Shown here one piece after another: positions 34,119-42,031 of a stretch of DNA of 64,000 bases. Source of the DNA: UBA1794 sp964439955 (GTDB taxonomy: Bacteria; Bacteroidota; Bacteroidia; Bacteroidales; Bacteroidaceae); NCBI GenBank assembly GCA_964439955.1, contig CAYTPX010000004.1, positions 39,713-103,712 on the forward strand. Direction: 5' to 3'. Made by a program: the position numbers and the translations under genes. A model generated the notes under the pieces. That model worked only from the letters and a program-made list of their open reading frames with translations. It was not told the DNA's origin and ran no database searches. Every line of letters starts with the position of its first letter. The first letter of the stretch is position 1.

Positions 34119-34190
34119 GGCCAGTTCGTCTATCGGTTAGGACGCAAGATTTTCATTCTTGAAAGGGGGGTTCGATTCCCCCACCGGCTA
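34119..34190 (+). tRNA. tRNA-Glu (anticodon TTC)
   Basis: A 72-base tRNA without encoded CCA. The D arm starts TTCGTCTATCGGTTAGGAC. The anticodon stem CAAGA/TCTTG encloses loop TTTTCAT with anticodon TTC at 34152-34154. The T arm is GGGGGTTCGATTCCCCC. The acceptor strands GGCCAGT and ACCGGCT pair at six of seven positions, with an A-C mismatch at the fifth pair (34123 with the base opposite). The identity nucleotides otherwise look normal. It is transcribed from the promoter at 34068-34098, upstream of rpsT. Confidence 0.95.
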
Positions 34191-34233
34191 CGAAGGTAAC
34201 AAAAACGAGTAAACGAAATAAAGGTTAGTCGAG

Positions 34234-34488
34234 ATGGCAAATCATAAATCATCCCTGAAAAGAATCCGCCAGACAGAAGCCCGCAGGCTACGCAACCGGT
34301 ACTATGCGAAGACAATGCGTAATGCCGTGCGCAAGTTGCGCGCAACCAGCGACAAGGAGGAGGCCGTATTGCTCTTCCCGAAGGTAACGAAGATGCTGGA
34401 CAAGCTGGCCAAGAAAAACGTAATCCACAAGAACAAGGCAGCCAATCTGAAGTCGAAGTTGGCTATCCACGTGAACAAGATTGCATAA
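34234..34488 (+). CDS. rpsT: 30S ribosomal protein S20
   Basis: An 84-residue basic protein that binds 16S rRNA and is needed early in small-subunit assembly. The start MANHKSSLKRIRQTEARRLR is diagnostic, and the two long basic helices cover the rest (KKNVIHKNKAANLKSKLAIH). It sits 43 bases after tRNA-Glu with no promoter of its own visible, so it is probably co-transcribed with the tRNA. It is followed by two hairpins. Confidence 0.97.
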   Translation: MANHKSSLKRIRQTEARRLRNRYYAKTMRNAVRKLRATSDKEEAVLLFPKVTKMLDKLAKKNVIHKNKAANLKSKLAIHVNKIA

Positions 34489-34512
34489 GCTATCCGCAAG
34501 AATATTGATAGG

Positions 34513-34536
34513 AAGGCGCGCCAGTCGCGCCTTTTC
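34513..34536 (+). terminator. Terminator of rpsT
   Basis: AGGCGCG at 34514-34520 pairs with CGCGCCT at 34526-34532, followed by TTTTCTCTTT. Confidence 0.7.
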
Positions 34537-34566
34537 TCTTTGAGTTTTCAGATAAAAAATAGGGTT

Positions 34567-34600
34567 AGCCGCAGCCGGGTCAAGCTGCGGCTTCTTTGTT
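34567..34600 (+). terminator. Second terminator hairpin after rpsT
   Basis: AGCCGCAGC at 34567-34575 pairs with GCTGCGGCT at 34584-34592, followed by TCTTTGTTT. Confidence 0.55.
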
Positions 34601-34857
34601 TCCCCGCGCTTCCTTTCCCCGGGGTGGGGGCTCTTGCGGAAAAGGGAGGCCGGATATGTACAAATTTATCGATTCTTATTCGGAAGGTTTCCCCTCCTTC
34701 TCCTCGTCCTTGCCGCCCATGCCTTGCATTGCGCCGCCTCGGGCGAGGGATATTGACCCCTTATTTGCTGAAAAAGTGTGAGAATGGACGGCAAATGCTT
34801 AATAAATCCTGTGCTCTGGTCGTACTTCTTGGAAGAAGTGCTACCTTTGCAAGGTGA

Positions 34858-34887
34858 TTTGTGGAAAGAACGAAAACAATATCTTTG
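34858..34887 (+). promoter_or_regulatory. Promoter of the PCMD-like secreted protein gene
   Basis: TTTG at 34858-34861 and TATCTTTG at 34880-34887 with 18 bases between. Another -7-like box, TACCTTTG, is at 34842-34849 but lacks a well-placed -33 element. Confidence 0.7.
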
Positions 34888-34950
34888 TACATATTTCCCA
34901 CTTTCCCTTAAGGTATCATTGTCAAATCCAAGATAAAAAACAGACACCAA

Positions 34951-36171
34951 ATGAAGTTATTTACAAAAAGTACTTTGGCCCTTGCCGCGGCGGCCTGCAT
35001 GTGCGGCGGCGTACAGGCGCAGTATCAACTCCCGAACGCAGGCTTCGAGGGAGAATGGCAGCTGGAGCAGACACGTAGTGCTTATACCTCTGACGCAGCC
35101 GACGGATGGAATTCTTTTCTTACGGCAGAGACTGCTGGCTTGACGAGCATAGCCTTTACGTTCAATCAAGTAGGCACTTCTACGCAAAGCACGGATGCGT
35201 ATGAGGGAAGTTACAGTATGCTCATTGTTTCAAAGCAGAACATGTTGGGGAGTATTTCTAATGGAAACCTGACAACCGGGCGCATCCATATGGGAGCGAC
35301 CACCGCCGCCAGCGAAGAGAACTACAATTATTCGGACATCGAGGACGAGCAATATTCGCAAACCTTCGACGGCCTGCCCGACTCGCTCGTGGTGTGGGTG
35401 AAGTTCCTGCCCCAACAGCAAGACGACACCGCTTCCGTAAGCTGCATCCTGCACAAGGCCTACAACTACAAGCAGCCGTATGCCACGGATGAAGAGGTGG
35501 CGGAATACCGCATTGGCTCGGCCGATTTGCCCGTCATGTACGTGGGCAGGGAATGGCAACGCGTGTCGGCCCCGTTAGAGTACGATGGGTCAAACTTCGA
35601 TTACGACGGGCAGAAATACGTGTTGATTTCCATCACGACGAACCAGAATGCGGGTGAAGGAAGCAGTGCAGACAGCCTTTTTGTGGACGCCATAGAGTTC
35701 ATTTACAACTCGGAGTTGGCTTATGTGGAAGTCGACGGGACGCAGTATGAAGTACCTGAAGGGGAGACGGAGTTCAGCGTGCCTGTACCCTATGACGGGG
35801 ACGTGCGCTTTGTGGCCAATGGCGCGAGTGCCACGGTGGAAGCCGAAAGTGCCGACGGGCAGTCCGACACGTATACCGTGACGGTGCGCGGCGGCGACTA
35901 TGACGAAGCCCCTGAGAATGTAAATGTTTACACCGTGCATTTCTCTGTTGCCTCGGGCATTTCCGAAGTGAGCGCGGCTGCGACCCCGGGCTTGACGATA
36001 CGCAACATTTCCGGCGGCGTGGAGCTTACGGCTGAAGGCACGGTTACGGTGCCTGTTTATACGCTTGATGCGCGCTTGGTAGGTATCTATACGGTGCAAG
36101 AGGGCGTGCAGACGATTAATCTTCCTGCGGGATTCTATATCGTTGGCGGGCAGAAAGTAGTCGTTTGGTAA
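34951..36171 (+). CDS. Secreted PCMD-like protein with T9SS-like C-terminal domain
   Basis: A 406-residue protein with a signal peptide (MKLFTKSTLALAAAACMCGG, cleavage near VQAQYQ). The first ~230 residues form a beta-sandwich beginning YQLPNAGFEGEWQ, with WNSFLTAETAG, GSYSMLIVSKQ and FDGLPDSLVVWVKFLP. This resembles the putative carbohydrate metabolism domain (PCMD) of Bacteroidales surface proteins. A small beta domain follows (about 235-330). The end, TVPVYTLDARLVGIYTV then INLPAGFYIVGGQKVVVW, resembles the type A sorting domain of type IX secretion. No catalytic motif is recognised; a role in surface glycan binding is only inferred. It has its own promoter and downstream hairpins. Confidence 0.72.
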   Translation: MKLFTKSTLALAAAACMCGGVQAQYQLPNAGFEGEWQLEQTRSAYTSDAADGWNSFLTAETAGLTSIAFTFNQVGTSTQSTDAYEGSYSMLIVSKQNMLGSISNGNLTTGRIHMGATTAASEENYNYSDIEDEQYSQTFDGLPDSLVVWVKFLPQQQDDTASVSCILHKAYNYKQPYATDEEVAEYRIGSADLPVMYVGREWQRVSAPLEYDGSNFDYDGQKYVLISITTNQNAGEGSSADSLFVDAIEFIYNSELAYVEVDGTQYEVPEGETEFSVPVPYDGDVRFVANGASATVEAESADGQSDTYTVTVRGGDYDEAPENVNVYTVHFSVASGISEVSAAATPGLTIRNISGGVELTAEGTVTVPVYTLDARLVGIYTVQEGVQTINLPAGFYIVGGQKVVVW

Positions 36172-36203
36172 CCGGGAAAATCCTTTAGGACACGTATATG
36201 CCA

Positions 36204-36236
36204 GCCGGGCGGGCTTCTTCGGGGAGTCCGCCCGGC
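36204..36236 (+). terminator. Possible terminator of the PCMD-like gene
   Basis: GCCGGGCGG at 36204-36212 pairs with CCGCCCGGC at 36228-36236. The T-tract that follows is short (GTTT), so it is weaker than the next hairpin. Confidence 0.45.
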
Positions 36237-36302
36237 AGTGTTTCCAGGGGCGGCGTGCCGCGCCTTTCCTTGCCCGGTGGGGAGGAAGGGGCAGAAAGGG
36301 GC

Positions 36303-36365
36303 GGGGGAGTCCGCGGAAAGCCTCCGCGCTTTCCGGGAAAAGTGATGCCGCTTTCGCCGAAAAGC
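36303..36365 (+). repeat. 21-bp x3 palindromic array upstream of gyrB
   Basis: Units 36303-36323, 36324-36344 and 36345-36365; the clearest cores are CGCTTTCCGGGAAAAG and CGCTTTCGCCGAAAAGCG. The last unit forms the loop-proximal stem of a terminator. Confidence 0.75.
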
Positions 36366-36378
36366 GGTATCACTTTTT
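36342..36378 (+). terminator. Repeat-derived terminator just upstream of the gyrB promoter
   Basis: GTGATGCCGCTTT pairs with AAAGCGGTATCAC (one G-T and one bulge-type mismatch) around CGCCG, followed by five T. It would insulate gyrB from upstream transcription. Confidence 0.6.
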
Positions 36379-36409
36379 ATTGCCGGATGAAAAGAAAACC
36401 GTATCTTTG
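36379..36409 (+). promoter_or_regulatory. Promoter of gyrB
   Basis: ATTG at 36379-36382 and TATCTTTG at 36402-36409 with 19 bases between; leader of about 75 bases. Confidence 0.7.
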
Positions 36410-36488
36410 CCCTGTTCGTGCGACGGGGGCGGCAGCCTGTTCCCGGGGCGCGCGTTAAGGCATTTGTAAAACAATAAGCTACACATAA

Positions 36489-38456
36489 ATGACGGAAGAA
36501 GAGAAACTCAACGCGGAACATGCCTATTCGGCCAGCAACATCCAAGTGTTGGAAGGATTGGAAGCCGTGCGCAAGCGGCCTGCCATGTATATCGGTGACA
36601 TCAGCCTGAAGGGTCTGCACCATTTGGTCTACGAAGTGGTGGACAACTCAATAGACGAAGCCTTGGCGGGCTACTGCTCGCACATAGAAGTGGGCATCTA
36701 TCCCGACGGCTCCATCAGCGTGCAGGACAACGGGCGCGGTATCCCCGTGGACTACCACGAGAAGGAAAAACGCTCGGCGCTGGAGGTGGTGATGACCGTG
36801 CTGCACGCCGGCGGCAAGTTCGACAAGGGCAGCTACAAGGTTTCGGGCGGCCTGCACGGCGTGGGTGTCTCCTGTGTGAACGCGCTCTCTTCGCACATGA
36901 CGACGCAAGTCTTCCGCGACGGGAAAATCTACCAGCAGGAATACGAGAAGGGACACCCCCTCTATCCGGTGAAGGTGGTGGGCGAATGCCCCTCCGGGCA
37001 GAGCGGGACGCGCCAGCAGTTCTGGCCTGACGGCGGGATCTTCACGGTGACGGAGTACCAATATGCCACGCTGGCCAGCCGGATGCGCGAGCTTGCCTAC
37101 CTGAACGCCGGTGTCCGTATCACTTTGACCGACTACCGGGAGCAAGACGGGGATGGCTCTTACAAGCAGGAAGTGTTCTATTCCGAACAAGGCTTGCGCG
37201 AGTTCGTCCGTTTCATCGACTCTTCGCGCGAACACCTCTTCGACGATGTGATTTACATCAGTACCGAGAAGCAGGGCACGCCGGTGGAAGTGGCCATCAT
37301 GTATAACACTTCCTACAACGAGAGCCTTTATTCGTATGTGAACAACATCAACACCATAGAAGGCGGCACGCATGTGGCCGGCTTCCGCCGCGCATTGACC
37401 CGCACGTTGAAGAAGTACGCCGACGACAACAAGATGCTGGAAAAGGTAAAAGTGGAGATTGCGGGCGACGACTTCCGCGAGGGGCTGACCGCCGTCATTT
37501 CCATCAAAGTGGCCGAACCGCAGTTTGAAGGCCAGACAAAGACCAAGCTGGGCAACAACGAGGTGATGGGCGCCGTGGACCAAGCCGTGGGGGAAGCGCT
37601 CACGAACTACTTGGAAGAACACCCGAAGGAGGCCAAGCTCATCGTGGAAAAGGTGCTGCTTGCCGCGCAAGCCCGCGTGGCAGCCCGCCGGGCGCGCGAG
37701 ACCGTGCGGAAGACACCCATGGGGGGCGGCGGGTTGCCCGGCAAGCTGGCCGACTGCACGCTCAAGGACCCTTCGAAATGCGAGCTGTTCATCGTGGAGG
37801 GAGACTCCGCGGGCGGCTCGGCCAAGTCGGGGCGTGACCGCGTGTACCAAGCCATCCTTCCGATACGGGGCAAGATACTTAATGTCGAAAAGTCCATGTG
37901 GCACAAAGCTTTCGAAAGCGACACGGTGAACAACATCATCCAGGCTTTGGGCGTCCGCTTCGGGCTGGACGAGGAAAACGCCAAGGCGGCCAACCTCGAC
38001 AAGCTGCGCTACCATAAAATCATCATCATGACCGATGCCGATGTCGATGGCTCGCACATCGACACCCTTATCATGACGCTTTTCTTCCGCTATATGCCCG
38101 AGCTGATCCGCGAAGGCTACCTCTACATTGCCACGCCGCCGCTCTACCGTTGCTCCAAGGGCCAGGTCACGGCCTACTGCTACAACGACGCCGAACGCGA
38201 GCGCTTCATCAAGACCTACGGCGAGAATGGCACGGAAAAGGGCATAGTCACGCAGCGCTACAAAGGCTTGGGTGAGATGGACCCGGAGCAGCTTTGGGAG
38301 ACGACCATGAACCCCGAAACGCGCATCCTTAAGCAAGTTGTCTTGGAGAATGCCGCCGAGGTCGACCAAATCTTCTCCATGCTGATGGGCGAGGACGTAG
38401 GCCCGCGGCGGGAATTCATAGAACAAAATGCCGTCTATGCCAATATCGACGCATAA
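36489..38456 (+). CDS. gyrB: DNA gyrase subunit B
   Basis: A 655-residue ATPase subunit of the type II topoisomerase that introduces negative supercoils. The GHKL ATP site is seen in VYEVVDNSIDEALAGYC, DNGRGIPVD and the lid GGLHGVGVSCVNALS. The transducer domain follows, then the TOPRIM domain with FIVEGDSAGGSAKSGRDR (about 434-451) and DADVDGSHI (about 516). The C-terminal tail YKGLGEMDPEQLWETTMNP is the quinolone-region signature that separates GyrB from ParE. Monocistronic, with its own promoter. Confidence 0.97.
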   Translation: MTEEEKLNAEHAYSASNIQVLEGLEAVRKRPAMYIGDISLKGLHHLVYEVVDNSIDEALAGYCSHIEVGIYPDGSISVQDNGRGIPVDYHEKEKRSALEVVMTVLHAGGKFDKGSYKVSGGLHGVGVSCVNALSSHMTTQVFRDGKIYQQEYEKGHPLYPVKVVGECPSGQSGTRQQFWPDGGIFTVTEYQYATLASRMRELAYLNAGVRITLTDYREQDGDGSYKQEVFYSEQGLREFVRFIDSSREHLFDDVIYISTEKQGTPVEVAIMYNTSYNESLYSYVNNINTIEGGTHVAGFRRALTRTLKKYADDNKMLEKVKVEIAGDDFREGLTAVISIKVAEPQFEGQTKTKLGNNEVMGAVDQAVGEALTNYLEEHPKEAKLIVEKVLLAAQARVAARRARETVRKTPMGGGGLPGKLADCTLKDPSKCELFIVEGDSAGGSAKSGRDRVYQAILPIRGKILNVEKSMWHKAFESDTVNNIIQALGVRFGLDEENAKAANLDKLRYHKIIIMTDADVDGSHIDTLIMTLFFRYMPELIREGYLYIATPPLYRCSKGQVTAYCYNDAERERFIKTYGENGTEKGIVTQRYKGLGEMDPEQLWETTMNPETRILKQVVLENAAEVDQIFSMLMGEDVGPRREFIEQNAVYANIDA

Positions 38457-38573
38457 GGGCATCCCCGCCCCTTGCCCCAAAGCGGCAAGGGGCGAGGATA
38501 TTCCCCTGTGCTGCCAGGCGGCGGGCGGAAGCCGGAGGAGGCCATGCCTCCTGCCCACGGCGGGAAGCCCCGG

Positions 38574-38657
38574 GCGTTTTCCCTTTTAGTGCCTGTCTTT
38601 TTCCCAAAGGCCGCAGGCACTTTTCCTTAGGACTGCTGCCGCTTTTCCGCTTTCCCT
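38574..38657 (+). repeat. 21-bp x4 array between gyrB and the MATE gene
   Basis: Four degenerate units at 38574-38594, 38595-38615, 38616-38636 and 38637-38657, with cores GTTTTCCCTTTTAG, CTTTTTCCCAAAGG, CACTTTTCCTTAGG and GCTTTTCCGC. The 21-base spacing holds throughout, but the palindromy is decayed. Confidence 0.6.
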
Positions 38658-38697
38658 ACATTAGGCAAAGGCGCAAGACACAAGACTCAAAATAAAA

Positions 38698-40083
38698 ATG
38701 AACGCTAAAGGAACCCCTTTGGAGCTGGGCACCGAGCAGATAGGCAAGCTGCTGTGGCGTTATGCGGGCCCGGCTATTGTGGCTATGACAGCCTCTTCCC
38801 TCTACAACATTGTGGACAGTATTTTCATTGGCCATGGGGTAGGCCCCTTGGCTCTTGCCGCCTTGGCGTTGGCCTTCCCCCTGATGAACCTGGCCGCCGC
38901 CTTCGGGTCGCTCGTCGGCGTGGGGGCTTCCACGCTCTTGTCCGTGCGGCTGGGGCAGAAGGACTACGAGAGCGCCAATCTCATACTGGGCAATGTGCTG
39001 GTATTGAACTTGGTCGTCGGTATTTCTTTTACCGCGGTTTTCTTGTTCTTGCTCGACCCGTTGCTCATCTTCTTCGGGGCAAGCGACGAAACCCTCCCCT
39101 ATGCGCGTGATTTCATGCGCATCATCCTGCTCGGGAATGTAGTGACCCACATGTATCTCGGCCTGAATGCCATGCTCCGCTCTTCCGGCCTTCCGCAAAA
39201 GGCCATGCAGGCAACCATCGGGACGGTGCTCTTTACCATCGTCCTGAACCCGGTTTTCATCTTTCTCTTCGGGTGGGGTATCAAAGGGAGCGCGTTGGCC
39301 ACGATTATCTCGCAGGTCATCATGCTCCAATGGCAGTTCCGTTTTTTCATGAAGAAAGATAATTTCCTGCATTTCTCGCGCGAGAAAATGCGCTTGAAGG
39401 CGCGCCTCGTGCGGGAAACCATCAGCATAGGCCTGGCTCCGTTCTTCATGAATACGGCGGCTTGCGTCATCGTAATCCTCATCAACCAAGGGCTTACGCA
39501 AGGCTACGGCGAGGAGGGCGACTTGGCCATCGGTGCTTATGGCATCGTAAACCGGGTGGTCTTCATCTTTATCATGATAGTCATGGGTCTGAACCAGGGC
39601 ATGCAACCGATTGCAGGCTATAACTATGGCGCGCAGCAGTACGGGCGTCTGATAGAAGTGCTGAAGAAGACGGTGCTGTATGCGGTGCTGGTAACGACGT
39701 TAGGTTTCCTGCTCGGGCAACTTCTCCCCGCCACGATTGTCTCGGCCTTTACCACCGATGCCGAACTCATCAGCCTCTCCGTCGAAGGGATGCGTGTGGT
39801 AATGATGCTTTTCCCCCTCGTCGGTTTCCAGATGGTCGCTTCCAATTTCTTCCAGAGCATAGGGATGGCGCAAAAGGCCATTTTCCTTTCGCTCGCCCGG
39901 CAGTTGATTTTCCTCATCCCTTGCCTGCTCATTTTGCCGCGGTTCGTAGGGAAGGAGGGCATCTGGTATAGCATCCCCGTGGCCGATGCGGCAGCTATCA
40001 TAATTTCAGGCACGATGCTGTTTGCCCAGCTGCGCAAGTTCAAGAAGCAAATTGCGGGAGAAACGAAAAATGCAACGAAATAG
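38698..40083 (+). CDS. MATE family efflux transporter
   Basis: A 461-residue inner-membrane exporter with about twelve helices in two similar halves. The N-half has IGKLLWRYAGPAIVAMTASS and LYNIVDSIFIGHGVG; the second half has GIVNRVVFIFIMIVMGLNQG and QPIAGYNYGAQQYGR, the classic MATE signatures. Such proteins couple drug or metabolite export to Na+ or H+ entry; the substrate is unknown. The cytidylate-kinase-like gene begins 3 bases after its stop. A box TACATTAG at 38657-38664, one mismatch from consensus, may be its -7 element. Confidence 0.92.
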   Translation: MNAKGTPLELGTEQIGKLLWRYAGPAIVAMTASSLYNIVDSIFIGHGVGPLALAALALAFPLMNLAAAFGSLVGVGASTLLSVRLGQKDYESANLILGNVLVLNLVVGISFTAVFLFLLDPLLIFFGASDETLPYARDFMRIILLGNVVTHMYLGLNAMLRSSGLPQKAMQATIGTVLFTIVLNPVFIFLFGWGIKGSALATIISQVIMLQWQFRFFMKKDNFLHFSREKMRLKARLVRETISIGLAPFFMNTAACVIVILINQGLTQGYGEEGDLAIGAYGIVNRVVFIFIMIVMGLNQGMQPIAGYNYGAQQYGRLIEVLKKTVLYAVLVTTLGFLLGQLLPATIVSAFTTDAELISLSVEGMRVVMMLFPLVGFQMVASNFFQSIGMAQKAIFLSLARQLIFLIPCLLILPRFVGKEGIWYSIPVADAAAIIISGTMLFAQLRKFKKQIAGETKNATK

Positions 40084-40086
40084 GAT

Positions 40087-40713
40087 ATGGAAAACTTCGT
40101 AATCAATTTGGGCCGGCAGCTGGGCAGCGGCGGCCGTGAGATAGGGCGTGCGCTGGCAACCCATTATGGGATTGCTTTTTATGATAAGGAGTTGATAACC
40201 CTTGCGGCAGAAGAAAGCGGATTGGACGTGCGTTTTTTCAAGCAGAATGACGAGCGTAACAAACGCCGCATCATGGGCGGGGTTTTCGGGATGCGCTTCC
40301 CTTTTACGGTTGACGGTAATGTTGGGCATGGGACGCCGTTGGATGGCGACCAGCTGTTCAAGGTGCAGAGCGATGTCATCCGCAAGGCGGCGGCAAAAGG
40401 CTCCGGGCTTTTCGTGGGGCGCTGTGCGGATTATGTCTTGCGCGACCATCCTCGTGCTGTCAGCGTATTCATTTCCGCCCATAAGGAAGACCGTTTGCGG
40501 CGAATCTCTTCCCTTTACGGCGTGGACCTGCGCAAGGCTGAAAATTTGATGGAGAAGGCCGACCGGAAACGCTCGGAGTATTATAATTTTTATAGCCTCA
40601 AGACTTGGGGGGCGGCTGCGTCTTACGACCTCTGCATCAACTCTTCCATCCTCGGCATAGAAGAAACCGTCAAGTTCATCTGTTCCTTCATCGACCGCCG
40701 CTTGGGATTCTGA
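40087..40713 (+). CDS. Cytidylate kinase-like family protein
   Basis: A 208-residue P-loop protein. The Walker A-like segment is NLGRQLGSGGREIGRALATH (residues 7-26), followed by FYDKELITLAAEESG. VGRCADYVLRDHPRAVSVFI and YYNFYSLKTWGAAASYDLCI are typical of the cytidylate-kinase-2 family common in Bacteroidales and Firmicutes. These are distinct from Cmk, and the in vivo substrate is not established. It is translated right after the MATE gene, 3 bases apart, suggesting co-expression. Length is normal. Confidence 0.85.
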   Translation: MENFVINLGRQLGSGGREIGRALATHYGIAFYDKELITLAAEESGLDVRFFKQNDERNKRRIMGGVFGMRFPFTVDGNVGHGTPLDGDQLFKVQSDVIRKAAAKGSGLFVGRCADYVLRDHPRAVSVFISAHKEDRLRRISSLYGVDLRKAENLMEKADRKRSEYYNFYSLKTWGAAASYDLCINSSILGIEETVKFICSFIDRRLGF

Positions 40714-40721
40714 ACCGGTGG

Positions 40722-42017
40722 TCAGCATGCCAGGGAATAGACGCGGAGGAGTTCCGCGCCGTTCCCTATGAGCAATGCGCACAAGAGAGCGAGCAGAAGC
40801 GCGTCGGCGGCAGGACGTAGCTTGGGAGGTATTTGCCCGTATCCCCATCCCAACAGCAGCGGTATTGAAAAGAGCCAGTGCCCTCCGAAAATGACGGCCT
40901 CATTCATCCCATAGCGCAGGACGAAATGGGCGAGGCCGTCAATACTCAGAAACAAAAGCAGTTGCTGCACATATTTATTGCGGCGGGCTTTCCATGCGGA
41001 GACTGTGCAAAACAGTAGAATAATCCCTACGCATACTGTTTTCCAGTGCGCATCGCCATAGGTCGAGGCCGGGCGGAGCACTGTCTCGGTGCCTACGGTT
41101 TGTGGCGTGAGCGGTGCGGTGAGCATCGTGCTGCCCCAGAAGTCTGTGAAAGCGCGCTGCGCGAATCCGGAATCGCCGAAGATGAAATATTTTTTGAGCT
41201 GGATGGTTGTCTCGACAGGCGAAGGCTCATCGGGTGCGAGCAGCTTGATTTTTATGGAATAGAGCGCAAACACGAGGCACACGCAGGCGGCGAATGGCCA
41301 AGTGCACCGCCACATGCTGCGGAAAATGCGATGCCACGTCGTCATCCGCCGGTTGAGTAACAAAAGGAGGAGCGGCTTGGCTGCGTTGGTAACGGTAATG
41401 CCCCCGCACAAAAAGGTGAGCAGAAACACGCTGCGTCCTCGCACATATCCGCATTTCTTCCATTCTTCTGCCAGAAAGTAGAGGCTGAACATGAGTGCGG
41501 GCAGGGAGAATGTGTACGTTTCGATGGTGAACGACAGCACGGTGGTGGTGAAAAACGCCGCGCAGCACAGCGACAGCAGCAAAGCGCGCCTCGTGGGCAA
41601 CCCGACGATGCGGCGCAGGTAGCGGAAAACGAGCGTGACGGCGGAGGAAGTCAACAGGCTTGTTCCGAGCAGCAGGCCGAGAATGCCTGTGCGGGCATGC
41701 CCCATGGCCGAGAAGGGTAGTAGGAAAAAGGTTTTCAGTATGTGGAATACGTTGAAGAACGGGTGGCAAATGTCGAATGTGCCGCCCCGCGTGTGCAAAT
41801 AGGATATGTTGTCGTATCCTAAATAGCTGCCTATTGTGCCTTCCTCCATGTCGATAAACGGAGTATGGTACAGCACTTGTGCGCCCAGCCAGGCATAGGC
41901 CAGGAAAAGGGCGGTGCATAGGATGGCTTCGGCCTTGTCGGGCGGGAGCAGAAGGGTACGCGCCTCGTGGAGCGTGGCGCGCAGGTTGCGCAGGGAGCGG
42001 ACTATGTATTTTCTCAT
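40722..42017 (-). CDS. Polytopic membrane protein, GT-C-like (possibly DUF6080)
   Basis: A 431-residue protein with about ten to eleven hydrophobic segments. After a basic N-terminus (MRKYIVRSLRNLRATLHEAR) comes the first helix, then an extracytoplasmic loop with FIDMEEGTIGSYLGYDNISY, placed where GT-C glycosyltransferases carry their acidic catalytic residues. A conserved-looking stretch, GGTFDICHPFFNVFHILKTF, follows. I believe it belongs to the DUF6080 group, which commonly neighbours UbiA-type prenyltransferases, but this needs a profile search. It is the last gene of a cluster with the HAD phosphatase and prenyltransferase genes, so a role in lipid-linked arabinose- or ribose-type sugar transfer is plausible but inferred. 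Confidence 0.6.
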   Translation of the reverse strand: MRKYIVRSLRNLRATLHEARTLLLPPDKAEAILCTALFLAYAWLGAQVLYHTPFIDMEEGTIGSYLGYDNISYLHTRGGTFDICHPFFNVFHILKTFFLLPFSAMGHARTGILGLLLGTSLLTSSAVTLVFRYLRRIVGLPTRRALLLSLCCAAFFTTTVLSFTIETYTFSLPALMFSLYFLAEEWKKCGYVRGRSVFLLTFLCGGITVTNAAKPLLLLLLNRRMTTWHRIFRSMWRCTWPFAACVCLVFALYSIKIKLLAPDEPSPVETTIQLKKYFIFGDSGFAQRAFTDFWGSTMLTAPLTPQTVGTETVLRPASTYGDAHWKTVCVGIILLFCTVSAWKARRNKYVQQLLLFLSIDGLAHFVLRYGMNEAVIFGGHWLFSIPLLLGWGYGQIPPKLRPAADALLLALLCALLIGNGAELLRVYSLAC

Positions 42018-42031
42018 CGGGTTTGTGCTTG

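Larger units (their letters stand above)
34489..34950. other. 462-bp intergenic region without a gene
   Basis: Holds two hairpin terminators for rpsT (34513-34536, 34567-34592) and two candidate -7 boxes for the next gene (34842-34849 and 34880-34887). The AT-richer middle shows no coding or RNA gene that could be supported. Confidence 0.7.
36172..36488. other. 317-bp intergenic region without a gene
   Basis: Contains two hairpins that can end the upstream transcript, a repeat array (36303-36365) and the gyrB promoter (36379-36409). No gene is supported. Confidence 0.7.

Noticed and set aside
36648..38558. 636-codon open frame opposite gyrB
   Set aside because: It is the antisense shadow of gyrB in GC-rich DNA; its translation has no recognisable domain while the plus strand is a textbook GyrB.
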